Assembly (NCBI RefSeq): GCF_900109555.1
Contig: NZ_FNZV01000011.1
Coordinates: forward strand, 63,813 to 127,812
DNA from: Pacificibacter marinus
GTDB taxonomy: Bacteria; Pseudomonadota; Alphaproteobacteria; Rhodobacterales; Rhodobacteraceae
DNA: 64,000 bases
Direction of reading: 5' to 3'
Part shown: piece after piece, positions 33,009-42,060 of the stretch
Numbering within the stretch: the stretch's first letter is position 1
Layout: every line of letters starts with the position of its first letter
Notes under the pieces: model-generated
Databases searched by the model: none
What the model saw: the letters and a program-made list of their open reading frames with translations, nothing else
What the model was told of the DNA's origin: nothing
Position numbers and translations under genes: made by a program

Positions 33009-33818
33009 TTATAAGATGCCTGTTTCCTGCGCGACGCGGCGATAGCCCGCGCCCGCTGTGAAACCACCATCAATCACAAAGTCTTCACCTGTGATATAAG
33101 CCGACCCTTCGGAGGCCAAAAACAGCACCAATTGCGCGACTTCTTCGGCCTCGCCAGAGCGTTTCATCGGGGTCATTTCGATCATTGGCTTCAAATGGGG
33201 TGACCCACGATTGAGGTCAGTCACAATCAACCCAGGACAGATCGCATTCACCCGAATACCTTCTTGCGCATATTCCATCGCGGCAGAGCGCGTCAGGCCA
33301 CGCAGCGCCCATTTGGACGATGTATAGGCCGGGTCATAGTGACCCGAAAATCCGCTGTTCGAAGAAATATTAACGATACTTCCCCCACCAGTTTGCATCA
33401 TCATCGGCGCGCAAAGTTTGATACCGATAAAGGCCCCCGTTGCGTTGACATCCATCACCTTGCGCCACTCTTCTACGGACATGTCGCGGATAATTTTACG
33501 ATTGATAATTCCGGCATTGTTGACCAAAATATCCAACCGACCGGTCCACTCTTGCACCACATCCAAAGCTGTGGCCCATGCGGATTCTGATGTGACATCA
33601 AGGGCTTGAAAACGCACATTCAGACCAGAACCAGTTAGCTTTTCAGCCAAAGCGACACCGTCATCTTGCAGCACATCACAGATCAAAACGCTGGCCCCAG
33701 CACAGGCAAGTAGTTCTGCCTCGACTGCACCTTGGCCGCGCGCACCACCCGTGACAATTGCGGTTTTGCCAGTCAAATCCGTTAGCGCATTTTTGGCTTT
33801 TTCAAAGTCTACACTCAT
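33009..33818 (-). CDS. Short-chain dehydrogenase in the FAH-cupin operon
   Basis: 269-residue SDR. The cofactor loop is TGGARGQGA, then NNAGIIN, then ISSNSGFSGHYDPAYTSSKWAL holding the catalytic Ser/Tyr/Lys. Its start overlaps the FAH gene stop by four bases (minus strand). It is convergent with the MarR-ended operon. The substrate is unknown; an alcohol/ketone step on an indole-derived intermediate (for example dioxindole/isatin level) is possible but unproven. Confidence 0.87.
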   Translation of the reverse strand: MSVDFEKAKNALTDLTGKTAIVTGGARGQGAVEAELLACAGASVLICDVLQDDGVALAEKLTGSGLNVRFQALDVTSESAWATALDVVQEWTGRLDILVNNAGIINRKIIRDMSVEEWRKVMDVNATGAFIGIKLCAPMMMQTGGGSIVNISSNSGFSGHYDPAYTSSKWALRGLTRSAAMEYAQEGIRVNAICPGLIVTDLNRGSPHLKPMIEMTPMKRSGEAEEVAQLVLFLASEGSAYITGEDFVIDGGFTAGAGYRRVAQETGIL

Positions 33819-34657
33819 GCTTGCACCATCAATTGACGTTGCTCACCAAGACCAGATGCACCCAAAGTGACCACCTGCCCCGCACGCAAGAACGTCGGGG
33901 GTTTCATGCCCAAGCCAACACCAGGAGGCGTACCAGTGGCAATAATATCGCCAGCTTCCAAGGTCATGAATTGCGAGATGTAGTGCACAAGATGCGCCAC
34001 GCCAAAGATCATTGTTTTGGTGTTACCAGTCTGACGACGGTCGCCATCCACATCAAGCCAAAGGTCGATATTTTGAATGTCGTCAAATTCGTCTTTGGTC
34101 ACCATCCAAGGTCCAACAGGACCAAAGGTGTCATGGCTTTTGCCCTTGATCCACTGCCCGCCACGCTCTGATTGAAAACGGCGCTCAGAGACATCATTCA
34201 CCAATGCGTAACCTGCCACGTGACTCAAAGCATCCGCTTCATCAACGTATTTTGCGCGGCTGCCAATCACGATCCCCAGCTCGATTTCCCAATCTGTGCG
34301 ATCAGACCCACGTGGGATTTCGACATCATCATAAGGACCACACAAAGCTGTGGTGGCTTTGGAAAACAAGACAGGTTCTGCGGGCGGCTCTTTGCCTGTT
34401 TCGCGTGCGTGATCAGCATAATTCAGTCCCACACACAGAAACTTTCCGGGCCGTGCAATCGCAGATCCCACGCGAGGCGTGCCTTGCACAACAGGCAGGC
34501 TAGACACATCGACCTTGGCGATTTTTGCCAAGCTTTCGGGCGACAGCGCGTCCCCATTGATGTCAGGCACAACGCTGGACAAATCGCGCATATTGCCCTC
34601 AGCATCAAGAATTGCAGGGCGTTCGGCACCAACAGGCCCGTAGCGGAGAAGTTTCAT
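33815..34657 (-). CDS. Fumarylacetoacetate hydrolase (FAH) family protein
   Basis: 280-residue FAH-fold enzyme. The metal-binding blocks are LCVGLNYADHARETG, DWEIELGIVIG and KSHDTFGPVGPWMV. ATG 34657 gives the usual N-terminus MKLLRYG. The family hydrolyses or decarboxylates beta-diketo or 2-oxo acids using Mg/Mn. It sits between a cupin and an SDR gene on the minus strand. In this cluster it might cleave a side chain from an indole intermediate; that is inference. Confidence 0.88.
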   Translation of the reverse strand: MKLLRYGPVGAERPAILDAEGNMRDLSSVVPDINGDALSPESLAKIAKVDVSSLPVVQGTPRVGSAIARPGKFLCVGLNYADHARETGKEPPAEPVLFSKATTALCGPYDDVEIPRGSDRTDWEIELGIVIGSRAKYVDEADALSHVAGYALVNDVSERRFQSERGGQWIKGKSHDTFGPVGPWMVTKDEFDDIQNIDLWLDVDGDRRQTGNTKTMIFGVAHLVHYISQFMTLEAGDIIATGTPPGVGLGMKPPTFLRAGQVVTLGASGLGEQRQLMVQA

Positions 34658-34738
34658 AAATGGTCCTTTCGTGGCGCGCCGTTGACGACCCTCTGCGCAC
34701 AACACAAAGGTGTCAACAACGACGCACTGGTCTTGAGA

Positions 34739-35164
34739 TTAAGCGCGGCGATAGCCTTCAAGGGCGTCGTCAGGCACTTCTGGAAGGTTGGTGACAAGGT
34801 TGTCAGGCGTCCGACATGTCAGCCAAACTAGCTCGTCTGTCGTGCTCATGTTGACTTCAACATGCGGCATAAATGGCGGCACAAAAACAAAGTCGCCTTC
34901 GTGTAAGTCTGTGTATTCTTTATAATCTTCGCCAAAATAAATTCGACCATGGCCTTTCAACACATAGCCACCTGTTTCACATTCTTCGTGGTGATGCGGC
35001 GGTGACCGATGACCCGGCTCATTGCTCACACGACCAAACCAGATTTTTGTAGCAGGTGTGTGCTGAGGGCTTACGCCAGATTTACGAACACAATCGCCAG
35101 ACTGCGATGTGCCGTCATCAAGCTCAGACGCACGTGTGACAACTGGAACAACTTTTTCGGTCAT
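34739..35164 (-). CDS. Cupin-domain protein
   Basis: 141-residue single-domain cupin. Motif 1 SPPHHHEECETGGYVLKG and motif 2 VFVPPFMPHVEVN contain the metal-ligand His/Glu set, so a metal site is likely. It is first in the minus-strand unit with FAH and SDR, divergent from the isatin hydrolase gene. Such cupins may be small dioxygenases, isomerases or binding proteins; I cannot choose. Confidence 0.85.
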   Translation of the reverse strand: MTEKVVPVVTRASELDDGTSQSGDCVRKSGVSPQHTPATKIWFGRVSNEPGHRSPPHHHEECETGGYVLKGHGRIYFGEDYKEYTDLHEGDFVFVPPFMPHVEVNMSTTDELVWLTCRTPDNLVTNLPEVPDDALEGYRRA

Positions 35165-35231
35165 ATGGAAATCCTCCTAAGATTTTACATGCAGCTCATA
35201 GGCTCATATCAGCCAAAGCCTGACATTATTT

Positions 35232-35247
35232 ACTTTAAATCTCAAGT
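35232..35247. promoter_or_regulatory. Candidate MarR operator, site 2 (ACTTTA-N4-TCAAGT)
   Basis: ACTTTA-AATC-TCAAGT, the same layout as sites 28076 and 43649 with one mismatch in the right arm. It lies 68 bases upstream of the cupin start and also upstream of the divergent isatin hydrolase operon. Confidence 0.4.
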
Positions 35248-35463
35248 ATATTTTGAATGCAGCTGTATGAAATATTCATCACTACAGAAATTGACACAAA
35301 CGGAATCATCAGATCAATTTCATTCATATTCGCTTAAATAGTGTGTTTAATGCTACATTTGTCGCCAAAATAGTAAGCAACACAGCAACACAGCACATTC
35401 ATATTAGGGACAATTCCAAAAAAATTCACTCAAATTAAATTTTGTACTTGAAGAAACCAACTG

Positions 35464-35477
35464 TATGCATTTGCATA
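35464..35477. promoter_or_regulatory. Inverted repeat TATGCA-TT-TGCATA
   Basis: Perfect 6-2-6 inverted repeat 43 bases before the hydrolase start. Possible second operator in this promoter region; no other copy recognised. Confidence 0.35.
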
Positions 35478-35520
35478 TAACAAAATGAAAAACCAAACAT
35501 TCCAACAGAGGACACCCCAT

Positions 35521-36315
35521 ATGAACGCTCAGGATACACTCGCAAACGTCGCCATAGGCCTGCTTGATGGCTCAGTCAAAGTTGTTGATTGCACAGCCCC
35601 CCTCGGGCCCGACACACCGCTTTTGAAACTGCCAGAAGACTTTGCAGACAACACACCCAAAGTCGAAATCCACAAGATTTCTGAGTATGGCGACCGTGGC
35701 CCTTGGTGGGCGTGGAACTGGCTCAAATTGGGTGAACACTCTGGCACACACTATGACGCGCCACACCACTGGATCACTGGCAAAGACTACCCAGACGGGT
35801 CAGTCGACACCATCGCACCCCAAAACTTTGTCGCCCCCGCCAACGTGATCGATTGCTCAAAAGAATCCGCAGCTGATGCAGATTTCTTGCTCACAGTAGA
35901 GCACGTCAAAGCATGGGAAGCAGAGCACGGCGAGATCAAAGAAGGCGAATGGGTACTGATGCGCACCGATTGGGACCAATACAACGATGACGAAGACAAG
36001 TACCTGAACGCTGACGAAAACGGCCCACACACACCTGGCCCGACCGCAGAAGTGATTCAATACTTGATGGAAGAGAAAAAGGCACTGGGCTGGGGCACAC
36101 AGTGCATCGGAACAGACGCAGGTGCGGCGGGCGGATTTGAAATTCCGTTCCCAGCACACAACCTTTTGCATAAACACAACCGCTATGGGTTGGCATCGCT
36201 GACCAACCTCAGCGCACTGCCCGCAAAAGGCGCAATCTTGATCACTGCACCGCTCAAAATCGTCAAAGGCACGGGGTCCCCGATTCGCGCCCTTGCACTT
36301 GTGCCAGCAGCATAA
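35521..36315 (+). CDS. Isatin hydrolase (cyclase/kynurenine formamidase-like, Mn-dependent)
   Basis: 264 residues. The metal motif HxGTHxDxPxH is present as H73, H77, D79 and H83 (GEHSGTHYDAPHHWITG). Sequence blocks throughout (KVEIHKISEY, DCSKESAADADFLLT, QCIGTDAGAAGGFE, KGTGSPIRALALVP) match what I recall of the characterised isatin hydrolase of Labrenzia aggregata, which opens isatin to isatinate. ATG 35521 follows AGAGGAC; an in-frame ATG 36 bases upstream is less likely. It heads the operon flavoprotein-MarR-IorA-IorB-flavoprotein. Confidence 0.85.
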   Translation: MNAQDTLANVAIGLLDGSVKVVDCTAPLGPDTPLLKLPEDFADNTPKVEIHKISEYGDRGPWWAWNWLKLGEHSGTHYDAPHHWITGKDYPDGSVDTIAPQNFVAPANVIDCSKESAADADFLLTVEHVKAWEAEHGEIKEGEWVLMRTDWDQYNDDEDKYLNADENGPHTPGPTAEVIQYLMEEKKALGWGTQCIGTDAGAAGGFEIPFPAHNLLHKHNRYGLASLTNLSALPAKGAILITAPLKIVKGTGSPIRALALVPAA

Positions 36316-36328
36316 AGTGAGCACAGCC

Positions 36329-37894
36329 ATGACCACATCAACCGAGGTTGCCATCATCGGATCAGGGATCAACGCCCTAACCGCAGGTGCCATGCTCGCA
36401 AAATCCGGCAAACGCGTCGCAGTGTTTGAACGCGAAGCCATCGCAGGCGGTTGCATGCGGTCAGAAACATTGGCCGAGGGGGTCACATATGATCCCCTTG
36501 CCACCACTTTTGTTCTTTGGGTCACAGGTGCTGCACATGGTGCTTTGGGTGCAGATCTGGCCCGCCACGGTGTTGAATTCTGCAGCACAAACACGCCAAC
36601 AGGTGTTTTGATGCCAGATGGCCGAGCACTGACATATACAACAGACCGTACAACCAACGTGGCCGCATTCAACGCGGTCCATGACGGCGACGGCACACAA
36701 TTTGCCGCCGATCTAGACGCTTTCGGTGCAGACGCCGAACTGCTGTTTGGATTGATGGGCGGTGACCCGTGGTCCAAATCTACGGCAAAATTAATGGCCA
36801 AAGAAACATGGAAACGCAAACCCCGCGGGTTGGCTTCCACCATGGGTGGCGCGCTGCAATCCATGCGCAATTGGTTGGAAACATCATTTGACAGCGATCT
36901 AAATCGCGCGCTTTGGGCCCCATGGTGTTTGCATGCGGGGCTTGGGCCAGAGTCAACGTTTTCGGGGCAGATGGGCCAAGTGATCGGGTTTGCACTAGAA
37001 GCCGCAAGTGCGCCCGTGATCAAAGGCGGCGCAGCTGAAATGGTGCGCGGCCTGATCGCCATCATCGAAGAACACGACGGCAGCGTGCGGACGTCGGCAG
37101 AGGTCGCAAAAATCACGCTAACACAAAACAAAGCAACAGGGTTGGTGCTGACATCTGGCGAAGAAGTTTCGGCCAGTACGGTGTTGGCGTCAACCACGCC
37201 AAACCAACTTTACGGCACGCTCGCCCCTACACCTGCAAAAGCCGATGATCTGCGCAAATATCAATACGGAAAAGGAAACTTCCAGCTTCACTACCTCATT
37301 GACGGTGACGTCAAATGGAACACCAATGGCTTGGAAGACGTACAACTTTTGCATCTAAGTGCCGGACTTGATGCGGTGTCGAAAGCTGGAAACGAGGCCG
37401 AACGCGGCATGTTGCCCGAGGTGCCCACCATCTGCGTCGGTCAACCTTGTGCTGCTGACCCTACTCGTGCCCCCGCTGGTAAAACCGTGCTTTGGTTGCA
37501 AATGCCCGAAGCCCCACGCGTGGTCAAAGGCGATGCAAAAGGCGAGATTGAAGTCCCCGCTGACGGTCAATGGACGGACGAACTGCGCGAAGCCTATGCA
37601 GATCGTATTGAAGCCATTTTGGCTCAACACATCGATGGTTTCAAAGACAGTGTTCTCACACGTCGCGCGATTTCACCCGCAGACTTACAAGGCTACAACA
37701 TGAACCTTGTCGGCGGTGATCCCTACGGCGGCGCGTGTTCGGTCGAGCAATTTTTCCTCTGGCGTCCGTTCAAAGACAGCGTGCGTCATGACACTGGCAT
37801 CAAGGGTCTGTACCACATCGGCGCCTCAACCCATCCCGGCCCGGGCTTGTCAGGCGGATCAGGGTTTTTGACAGCAAAAGAGTTGGGCGCATGA
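36329..37894 (+). CDS. Phytoene dehydrogenase-like FAD oxidoreductase, copy 1
   Basis: 521-residue flavoprotein of the phytoene-desaturase/amine-oxidase fold. The FAD-binding N-terminus is IIGSGINALTAGAMLAKSGKRVAVFER, with a C-terminal FAD block HIGASTHPGPGLSGGSG. It is not a carotenoid gene by context: it lies between isatin hydrolase and MarR, and a homologue lies on the other side of iorAB. It may oxidise an indole/dioxindole intermediate, or act as redox partner of the oxidoreductase. Its stop overlaps the MarR start (ATGA). Confidence 0.85.
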   Translation: MTTSTEVAIIGSGINALTAGAMLAKSGKRVAVFEREAIAGGCMRSETLAEGVTYDPLATTFVLWVTGAAHGALGADLARHGVEFCSTNTPTGVLMPDGRALTYTTDRTTNVAAFNAVHDGDGTQFAADLDAFGADAELLFGLMGGDPWSKSTAKLMAKETWKRKPRGLASTMGGALQSMRNWLETSFDSDLNRALWAPWCLHAGLGPESTFSGQMGQVIGFALEAASAPVIKGGAAEMVRGLIAIIEEHDGSVRTSAEVAKITLTQNKATGLVLTSGEEVSASTVLASTTPNQLYGTLAPTPAKADDLRKYQYGKGNFQLHYLIDGDVKWNTNGLEDVQLLHLSAGLDAVSKAGNEAERGMLPEVPTICVGQPCAADPTRAPAGKTVLWLQMPEAPRVVKGDAKGEIEVPADGQWTDELREAYADRIEAILAQHIDGFKDSVLTRRAISPADLQGYNMNLVGGDPYGGACSVEQFFLWRPFKDSVRHDTGIKGLYHIGASTHPGPGLSGGSGFLTAKELGA

Positions 37895-38337
37895 CCGATC
37901 ATCGCGAACAGCTAGAAGAATTCACCCCCTATCTGATGAACCGCATCGCAGCGCGGTACAACAAAGGTGTTGAATCCGCTCTCAAAGATGTCGGTATATC
38001 CGTGGCTCAAATGCGTGCTTTGGCCGCTTTGGCCGAAAGCGGGCCATGTTCCATTACCGATCTATCCATCCTCACGGTCATCAAACAATCAACCCTGTCA
38101 CGCACACTCGACACGATGGAAAACGCAGGCCTGATTTTGCGCACAGCGCAAGGTTCAGACAGCAGATACCGTCAAATCAGCCTCACCCAAACAGGGCGCG
38201 CCGCCTATGACGCCGCTTGGCCATCGATGCAAAATATGCGCGACACCATGCTTGCGTCCCTCAGCGAAGATGAACGCGAGAATTTCAACTCATTGCTACT
38301 GCGGATTTTTTACGACATCCGCCATCACGATTTTTAA
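37891..38337 (+). CDS. MarR-family transcriptional regulator 2
   Basis: 148-residue winged-helix protein. The recognition region is CSITDLSILTVIKQSTLSRTLDTM and the wing is GSDSRYRQISLTQTG. It is embedded in the isatin hydrolase operon between the flavoprotein and iorA, with a four-base overlap upstream. MarR proteins control auxin/indole acetate catabolic loci in other bacteria, which supports an aromatic ligand here. It is the second candidate for the shared operator motif. Confidence 0.87.
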   Translation: MTDHREQLEEFTPYLMNRIAARYNKGVESALKDVGISVAQMRALAALAESGPCSITDLSILTVIKQSTLSRTLDTMENAGLILRTAQGSDSRYRQISLTQTGRAAYDAAWPSMQNMRDTMLASLSEDERENFNSLLLRIFYDIRHHDF

Positions 38338-38348
38338 AGGAGCCTGAA

Positions 38349-40493
38349 ATGGCAGAACGTTCTTTCGCCAAAGAAGTCCAAAAGCTTAAAAAAGGAGAAG
38401 GCGAAACCTTCACCGGCGAGGGCATCTTAGCTATCACTAAGGCCCTTTTGGAAAATGGTGTCGGCTATGTTGGTGGCTATCAAGGCTCGCCAATTTCACA
38501 CCTGATGGATGTCTTGGCAGACTCCCAAGAAATTCTCACCGAACTGGGCGTCCACTTCGAAGCCTCCGCTTCAGAAGCAACCGCAACAGCAATGCTGGCC
38601 GCCTCTGTGCATTACCCAATTCGTGGTGCTGTGACCTATAAATCCGTGGTCGGCACCAACGTGGCCTCTGACGCTTTGTCGAACCTTGCCTCTGGCGGTG
38701 TAACGGGCGGCGCATTGATTATCGTCGGCGAAGACTACGGCGAAGGTTCATCCATCATGCAAGAGCGCACATATGCGTTTGCAATGAAATCACAGGTCTG
38801 GATGCTAGATCCACGCCCCAACCTGCCCTCAATCGTCAAAGCCGTGGGCGACAGTTTTGAGATGTCAGAAATCTCAAACACGCCCGTAATGCTGCAAGTT
38901 GGCATTCGCTCGTGTCACGTGCACGGCCACTTTACTGCGTCAGACAACAAACGCCCCCAGATGAATGTCTCTGAGGCTTTGGAAAACCCAAAACGCGATC
39001 TACAACGCATTGTTTTGCCCCCTGCGACATACATTCACGAAGAAGAAAAGCTGACAAAACGTCTGCCCGCTGCGCAAAAATTCATCATCGACAAACAGAT
39101 CAACGAACGCTTTGGCACGCCCTCCGGCAAGGTCGGGATCATCTTGCAAGGTGGCACATACAACACCGTCATTCGTGCGTTGAACCGTCTTGGTTTGGCC
39201 GATCTATATGGCGACACCAATGTAGATATGTTGGTGCTCAACTGCGTTTATCCTTTGGTGCCAGACCAGATTTTAGATTTCTGCGAAGGCAAAGACGCCG
39301 TTTTGATCGTCGAAGAAGGCCAACCCAATTACGTTGAACAACAAATCGCACATATGCTGTACCAGTCTGGCAAATCCGTCAAACTAGAGGGCAAAGGCAT
39401 CCTGCCAATGGGCGGTGAATACACCGGTCAAGTGATGGTCGATGGGCTTGGCGATTTCTTTTCGCAGCACGCACCAGCCATGCTTCCAGTTGCGAAAGTC
39501 ACCACCAACGAACAACCCATCTCGATCCCTGATCTGTCGAAATCTTTGCCTGCGCGCCCACCAGGCTTTTGTACGGGTTGCCCTGAACGCCCTATTTTTG
39601 CTGCAACAAAATTGGTCGAAGAAGAACTGGGCGAACACCACATCGCGTCGGATATCGGCTGTCACCTGTTTTCAATCATGCCGCCCTTTGACCTCGGCGC
39701 GACCACCATGGGCTTTGGCCTTGGGCCAGCGTCGGCATCGGCATTTCACAACGCTGACAAAAAAGGCCGCCGCTCGATCTCTTTCGTGGGCGATGGCGGC
39801 TTTTGGCACAACGGCCTAACGTCATCGGTGGGCAATGCGGTGTTCAACAAGAACGACAACGTCATTGTGATCGTCGACAACTTTTACTCTGCTGCAACAG
39901 GCGGACAAGACATCTTGTCCTCACGCGCCGACAACCCCACCAAGCAAACGCAAAACTCCATCGTGGATGCCTGCAAAGGCATGGGCGTCAAATGGATCCG
40001 CCAGATTGATCGCACCTATGATGTGACCAAAATGCGCGACACATTGAAAGAAGCGCTGACCACAGAAGCCGAAGGCCCAAAGGTCATCGTCGCCTCATCA
40101 GAATGTATGCTCAACAAACAGCGTCGTGTGAAACCGCAAATGGCAAAAGCCGCCAAAGACGGCAAACGCGTGGTGCGCCCCCGCTTTGGTGTGGACGAAG
40201 ATATTTGCACCGGAGATCACGCCTGTATGCGCCTGTCTGGCTGCCCATCTTTGTCGGTCAAAGACACGGGCGACCCCTTGCGCGATGATCCAGTGGCCGC
40301 AATCGACCAAACCTGTGTGGGCTGTGGGAACTGTGGCGAAGTGGCGGATGCGGCAGTGCTTTGCCCGTCATTCTTCCAAGCAGAAATCATCACAAACCCA
40401 AGCAATTTTGAAAAACGCCGCGCCTCGCGCACAGGCAAAATCATCGCATGGCTGCAAACGCGTCGTGACGCCAAACGCGTCGCTTTTGCATAA
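38349..40493 (+). CDS. Indolepyruvate:ferredoxin oxidoreductase-like alpha subunit (2-oxoacid oxidoreductase)
   Basis: 714 residues, matching IorA architecture: pyrimidine-binding domain (GYVGGYQGSPISHLMDVL), CoA/cluster region (GFCTGCPERP), thiamine-diphosphate domain (GDGGFWHN from residue 481, then NDNVIVIVDN), and a C-terminal ferredoxin-like part with cysteines 620 onward and C656/C659/C662/C672. Family chemistry: 2-oxoacid + CoA -> acyl-CoA + CO2, electrons to ferredoxin. Isatinate, the isatin hydrolase product, is itself an aryl 2-oxoacid, so this enzyme could yield 2-aminobenzoyl-CoA. Followed by the beta subunit after 12 bases. Confidence 0.9.
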   Translation: MAERSFAKEVQKLKKGEGETFTGEGILAITKALLENGVGYVGGYQGSPISHLMDVLADSQEILTELGVHFEASASEATATAMLAASVHYPIRGAVTYKSVVGTNVASDALSNLASGGVTGGALIIVGEDYGEGSSIMQERTYAFAMKSQVWMLDPRPNLPSIVKAVGDSFEMSEISNTPVMLQVGIRSCHVHGHFTASDNKRPQMNVSEALENPKRDLQRIVLPPATYIHEEEKLTKRLPAAQKFIIDKQINERFGTPSGKVGIILQGGTYNTVIRALNRLGLADLYGDTNVDMLVLNCVYPLVPDQILDFCEGKDAVLIVEEGQPNYVEQQIAHMLYQSGKSVKLEGKGILPMGGEYTGQVMVDGLGDFFSQHAPAMLPVAKVTTNEQPISIPDLSKSLPARPPGFCTGCPERPIFAATKLVEEELGEHHIASDIGCHLFSIMPPFDLGATTMGFGLGPASASAFHNADKKGRRSISFVGDGGFWHNGLTSSVGNAVFNKNDNVIVIVDNFYSAATGGQDILSSRADNPTKQTQNSIVDACKGMGVKWIRQIDRTYDVTKMRDTLKEALTTEAEGPKVIVASSECMLNKQRRVKPQMAKAAKDGKRVVRPRFGVDEDICTGDHACMRLSGCPSLSVKDTGDPLRDDPVAAIDQTCVGCGNCGEVADAAVLCPSFFQAEIITNPSNFEKRRASRTGKIIAWLQTRRDAKRVAFA

Positions 40494-40505
40494 GGACCAG
40501 ACCCT

Positions 40506-42056
40506 ATGAACATCCAAACCAAACCTCTCGTCGCACGCCGCTCCCCCGGTCCTGACGGCGAAAAAATCATCACGCTCGCAGCTTTGGCTGTGGGCGGTCA
40601 AGGCGGCGGCGTTTTAACAAACTGGATCGTTGCCGTCGCCGAAGCCAACGGATATCGCGCCCAATCCACCTCGGTTGCAGGGGTCGCACAACGCACAGGC
40701 GCCACGATTTACTACATCGAAATGTGCCGCGACACAGGCCGCATGCCGGTGTTTTCCTTATCTCCGTCCATTGGCGATGTAGATATTTTGATGGCCTCCG
40801 AATTGATGGAAGGTGGCCGTGCGATCATGCGCGGGTTCGTTACACCGGGCCGCACGACACTGATCACATCAACCCACCGCATCGCGGCCGTGTCAGAAAA
40901 AATCGTCCCCGGTGACGGTCGCTTCGATGAAACAGATGTGTACGAAGCCATGGGCATTGCCGCTGATCAATTGGTGGCCTTTGACATGGAAACGGTTGCC
41001 AAAAAAGCGGGCTCAGTGATTTCATCCTCGCTTTTGGGCGCATTGGCTGGCTCTGGCGCACTGCCATTTGAACGCAGCAGTTTCGAAGATATCATTCGTG
41101 CATCTGGGCGCGGTGTGGATGCATCTTTGCGGGCTTTTGGGGATGCTTATGACATCGCAAAAGGCGACAAACCTGCCCCCCAACCACAAACCGCTGCCGA
41201 CCTGCCCGTACCCGTTTTGAATGTGCCAAAGCATCTCAAGGCCTCATGGTCAGCACTTGAAAAACGCATCATTGCTCTGCCGTTGGAAGTGCAAGAAATG
41301 ACAGGGCTTGGGATCAAAAAAGTCGTTGATTATCAAGACGTCACCTACGGGCACCAATATCTCGACATGGTGGAAAAATCTGTAACCTTGGATACAGCCC
41401 CCTATGAAATGAGCGCCAATGCGGCCAAATATTGCGCCCGCGCATTGTGTTACGATGACCTGTTGCGGGTGGCCGATATCAAAACCCGTGCCTCTCGTTT
41501 TGCCCGTGTAAAAGACGAAGTTGTGGTGAAAGACGATCAAGTTTTACACCTGACAGAATATTTTCACCCCCGCTACGAAGAATTCACCACCACCCTCCCC
41601 CGCGCTCTTGGCCAGTTTATGCAAAAGCGCAAAGGCGTCGAAGCGTTTTACACCAAGCACTTTGACAAAGGGCGGCGCATTCGTACCGACAGTCTTTCGG
41701 GGTATTTGTCGTTGTGGCTGGTGTCCTCTTTGCGCCCTATTCGACGTAAACTTTTGCGCCATGACAGCGAAATGACCCATGCCAATGCGTGGTTTGACAC
41801 TGCGATGGATGTCGCTAAAACCGACACCGCGCTCGCGTCTGAAGTGCTGGCCAACTACCGCTTGATCAAAGGCTATTCCGACACGCACGTGCGCGGCATG
41901 TCTAAATTTGCGCGCATTATGCAATCGATTGATCTGCTCAAAGGTCGCCCAGATGCAGCCGACTGGATGCGCCGTTTGCGCACGGCCGCACTTGACGATG
42001 TCGAAGGCGATAAATTGGACGGCGCGCTAGAAACCATCAAAAGCTTTGCGGGGTAA
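40506..42056 (+). CDS. Indolepyruvate oxidoreductase-like beta subunit with C-terminal extension
   Basis: 516 residues. The first 200 are the IorB-type gamma domain (ALAVGGQGGGVLTNWIVAVA, then TSVAGVAQRTGATIYYIEM), which is normally the whole subunit of about 200 residues. The additional 300 residues (from about 240) are the extension found in the longer bacterial IorB-like proteins; its role is unknown to me and it carries no obvious cluster cysteines. Co-transcribed with the alpha subunit, it forms the holoenzyme acting on the 2-oxoacid. Confidence 0.87.
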   Translation: MNIQTKPLVARRSPGPDGEKIITLAALAVGGQGGGVLTNWIVAVAEANGYRAQSTSVAGVAQRTGATIYYIEMCRDTGRMPVFSLSPSIGDVDILMASELMEGGRAIMRGFVTPGRTTLITSTHRIAAVSEKIVPGDGRFDETDVYEAMGIAADQLVAFDMETVAKKAGSVISSSLLGALAGSGALPFERSSFEDIIRASGRGVDASLRAFGDAYDIAKGDKPAPQPQTAADLPVPVLNVPKHLKASWSALEKRIIALPLEVQEMTGLGIKKVVDYQDVTYGHQYLDMVEKSVTLDTAPYEMSANAAKYCARALCYDDLLRVADIKTRASRFARVKDEVVVKDDQVLHLTEYFHPRYEEFTTTLPRALGQFMQKRKGVEAFYTKHFDKGRRIRTDSLSGYLSLWLVSSLRPIRRKLLRHDSEMTHANAWFDTAMDVAKTDTALASEVLANYRLIKGYSDTHVRGMSKFARIMQSIDLLKGRPDAADWMRRLRTAALDDVEGDKLDGALETIKSFAG

Positions 42057-42060
42057 AATC

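Larger units (their letters stand above)
35165..35520. promoter_or_regulatory. Divergent regulatory region between cupin and isatin hydrolase genes
   Basis: AT-rich 356-base intergenic stretch with no gene. It holds the operator-like site at 35232 and the inverted repeat at 35464, listed separately. An ATG at 35485 is in frame with the hydrolase, but the ATG at 35521 has the better ribosome-binding site. No unambiguous -10/-35 pair was picked. Confidence 0.5.

Noticed and set aside
35857-37197. A 446-codon open frame on the minus strand
   Set aside because: It lies antisense to two well-supported genes (isatin hydrolase and the first flavoprotein), has no recognisable domain, and its composition is that of a reverse shadow.
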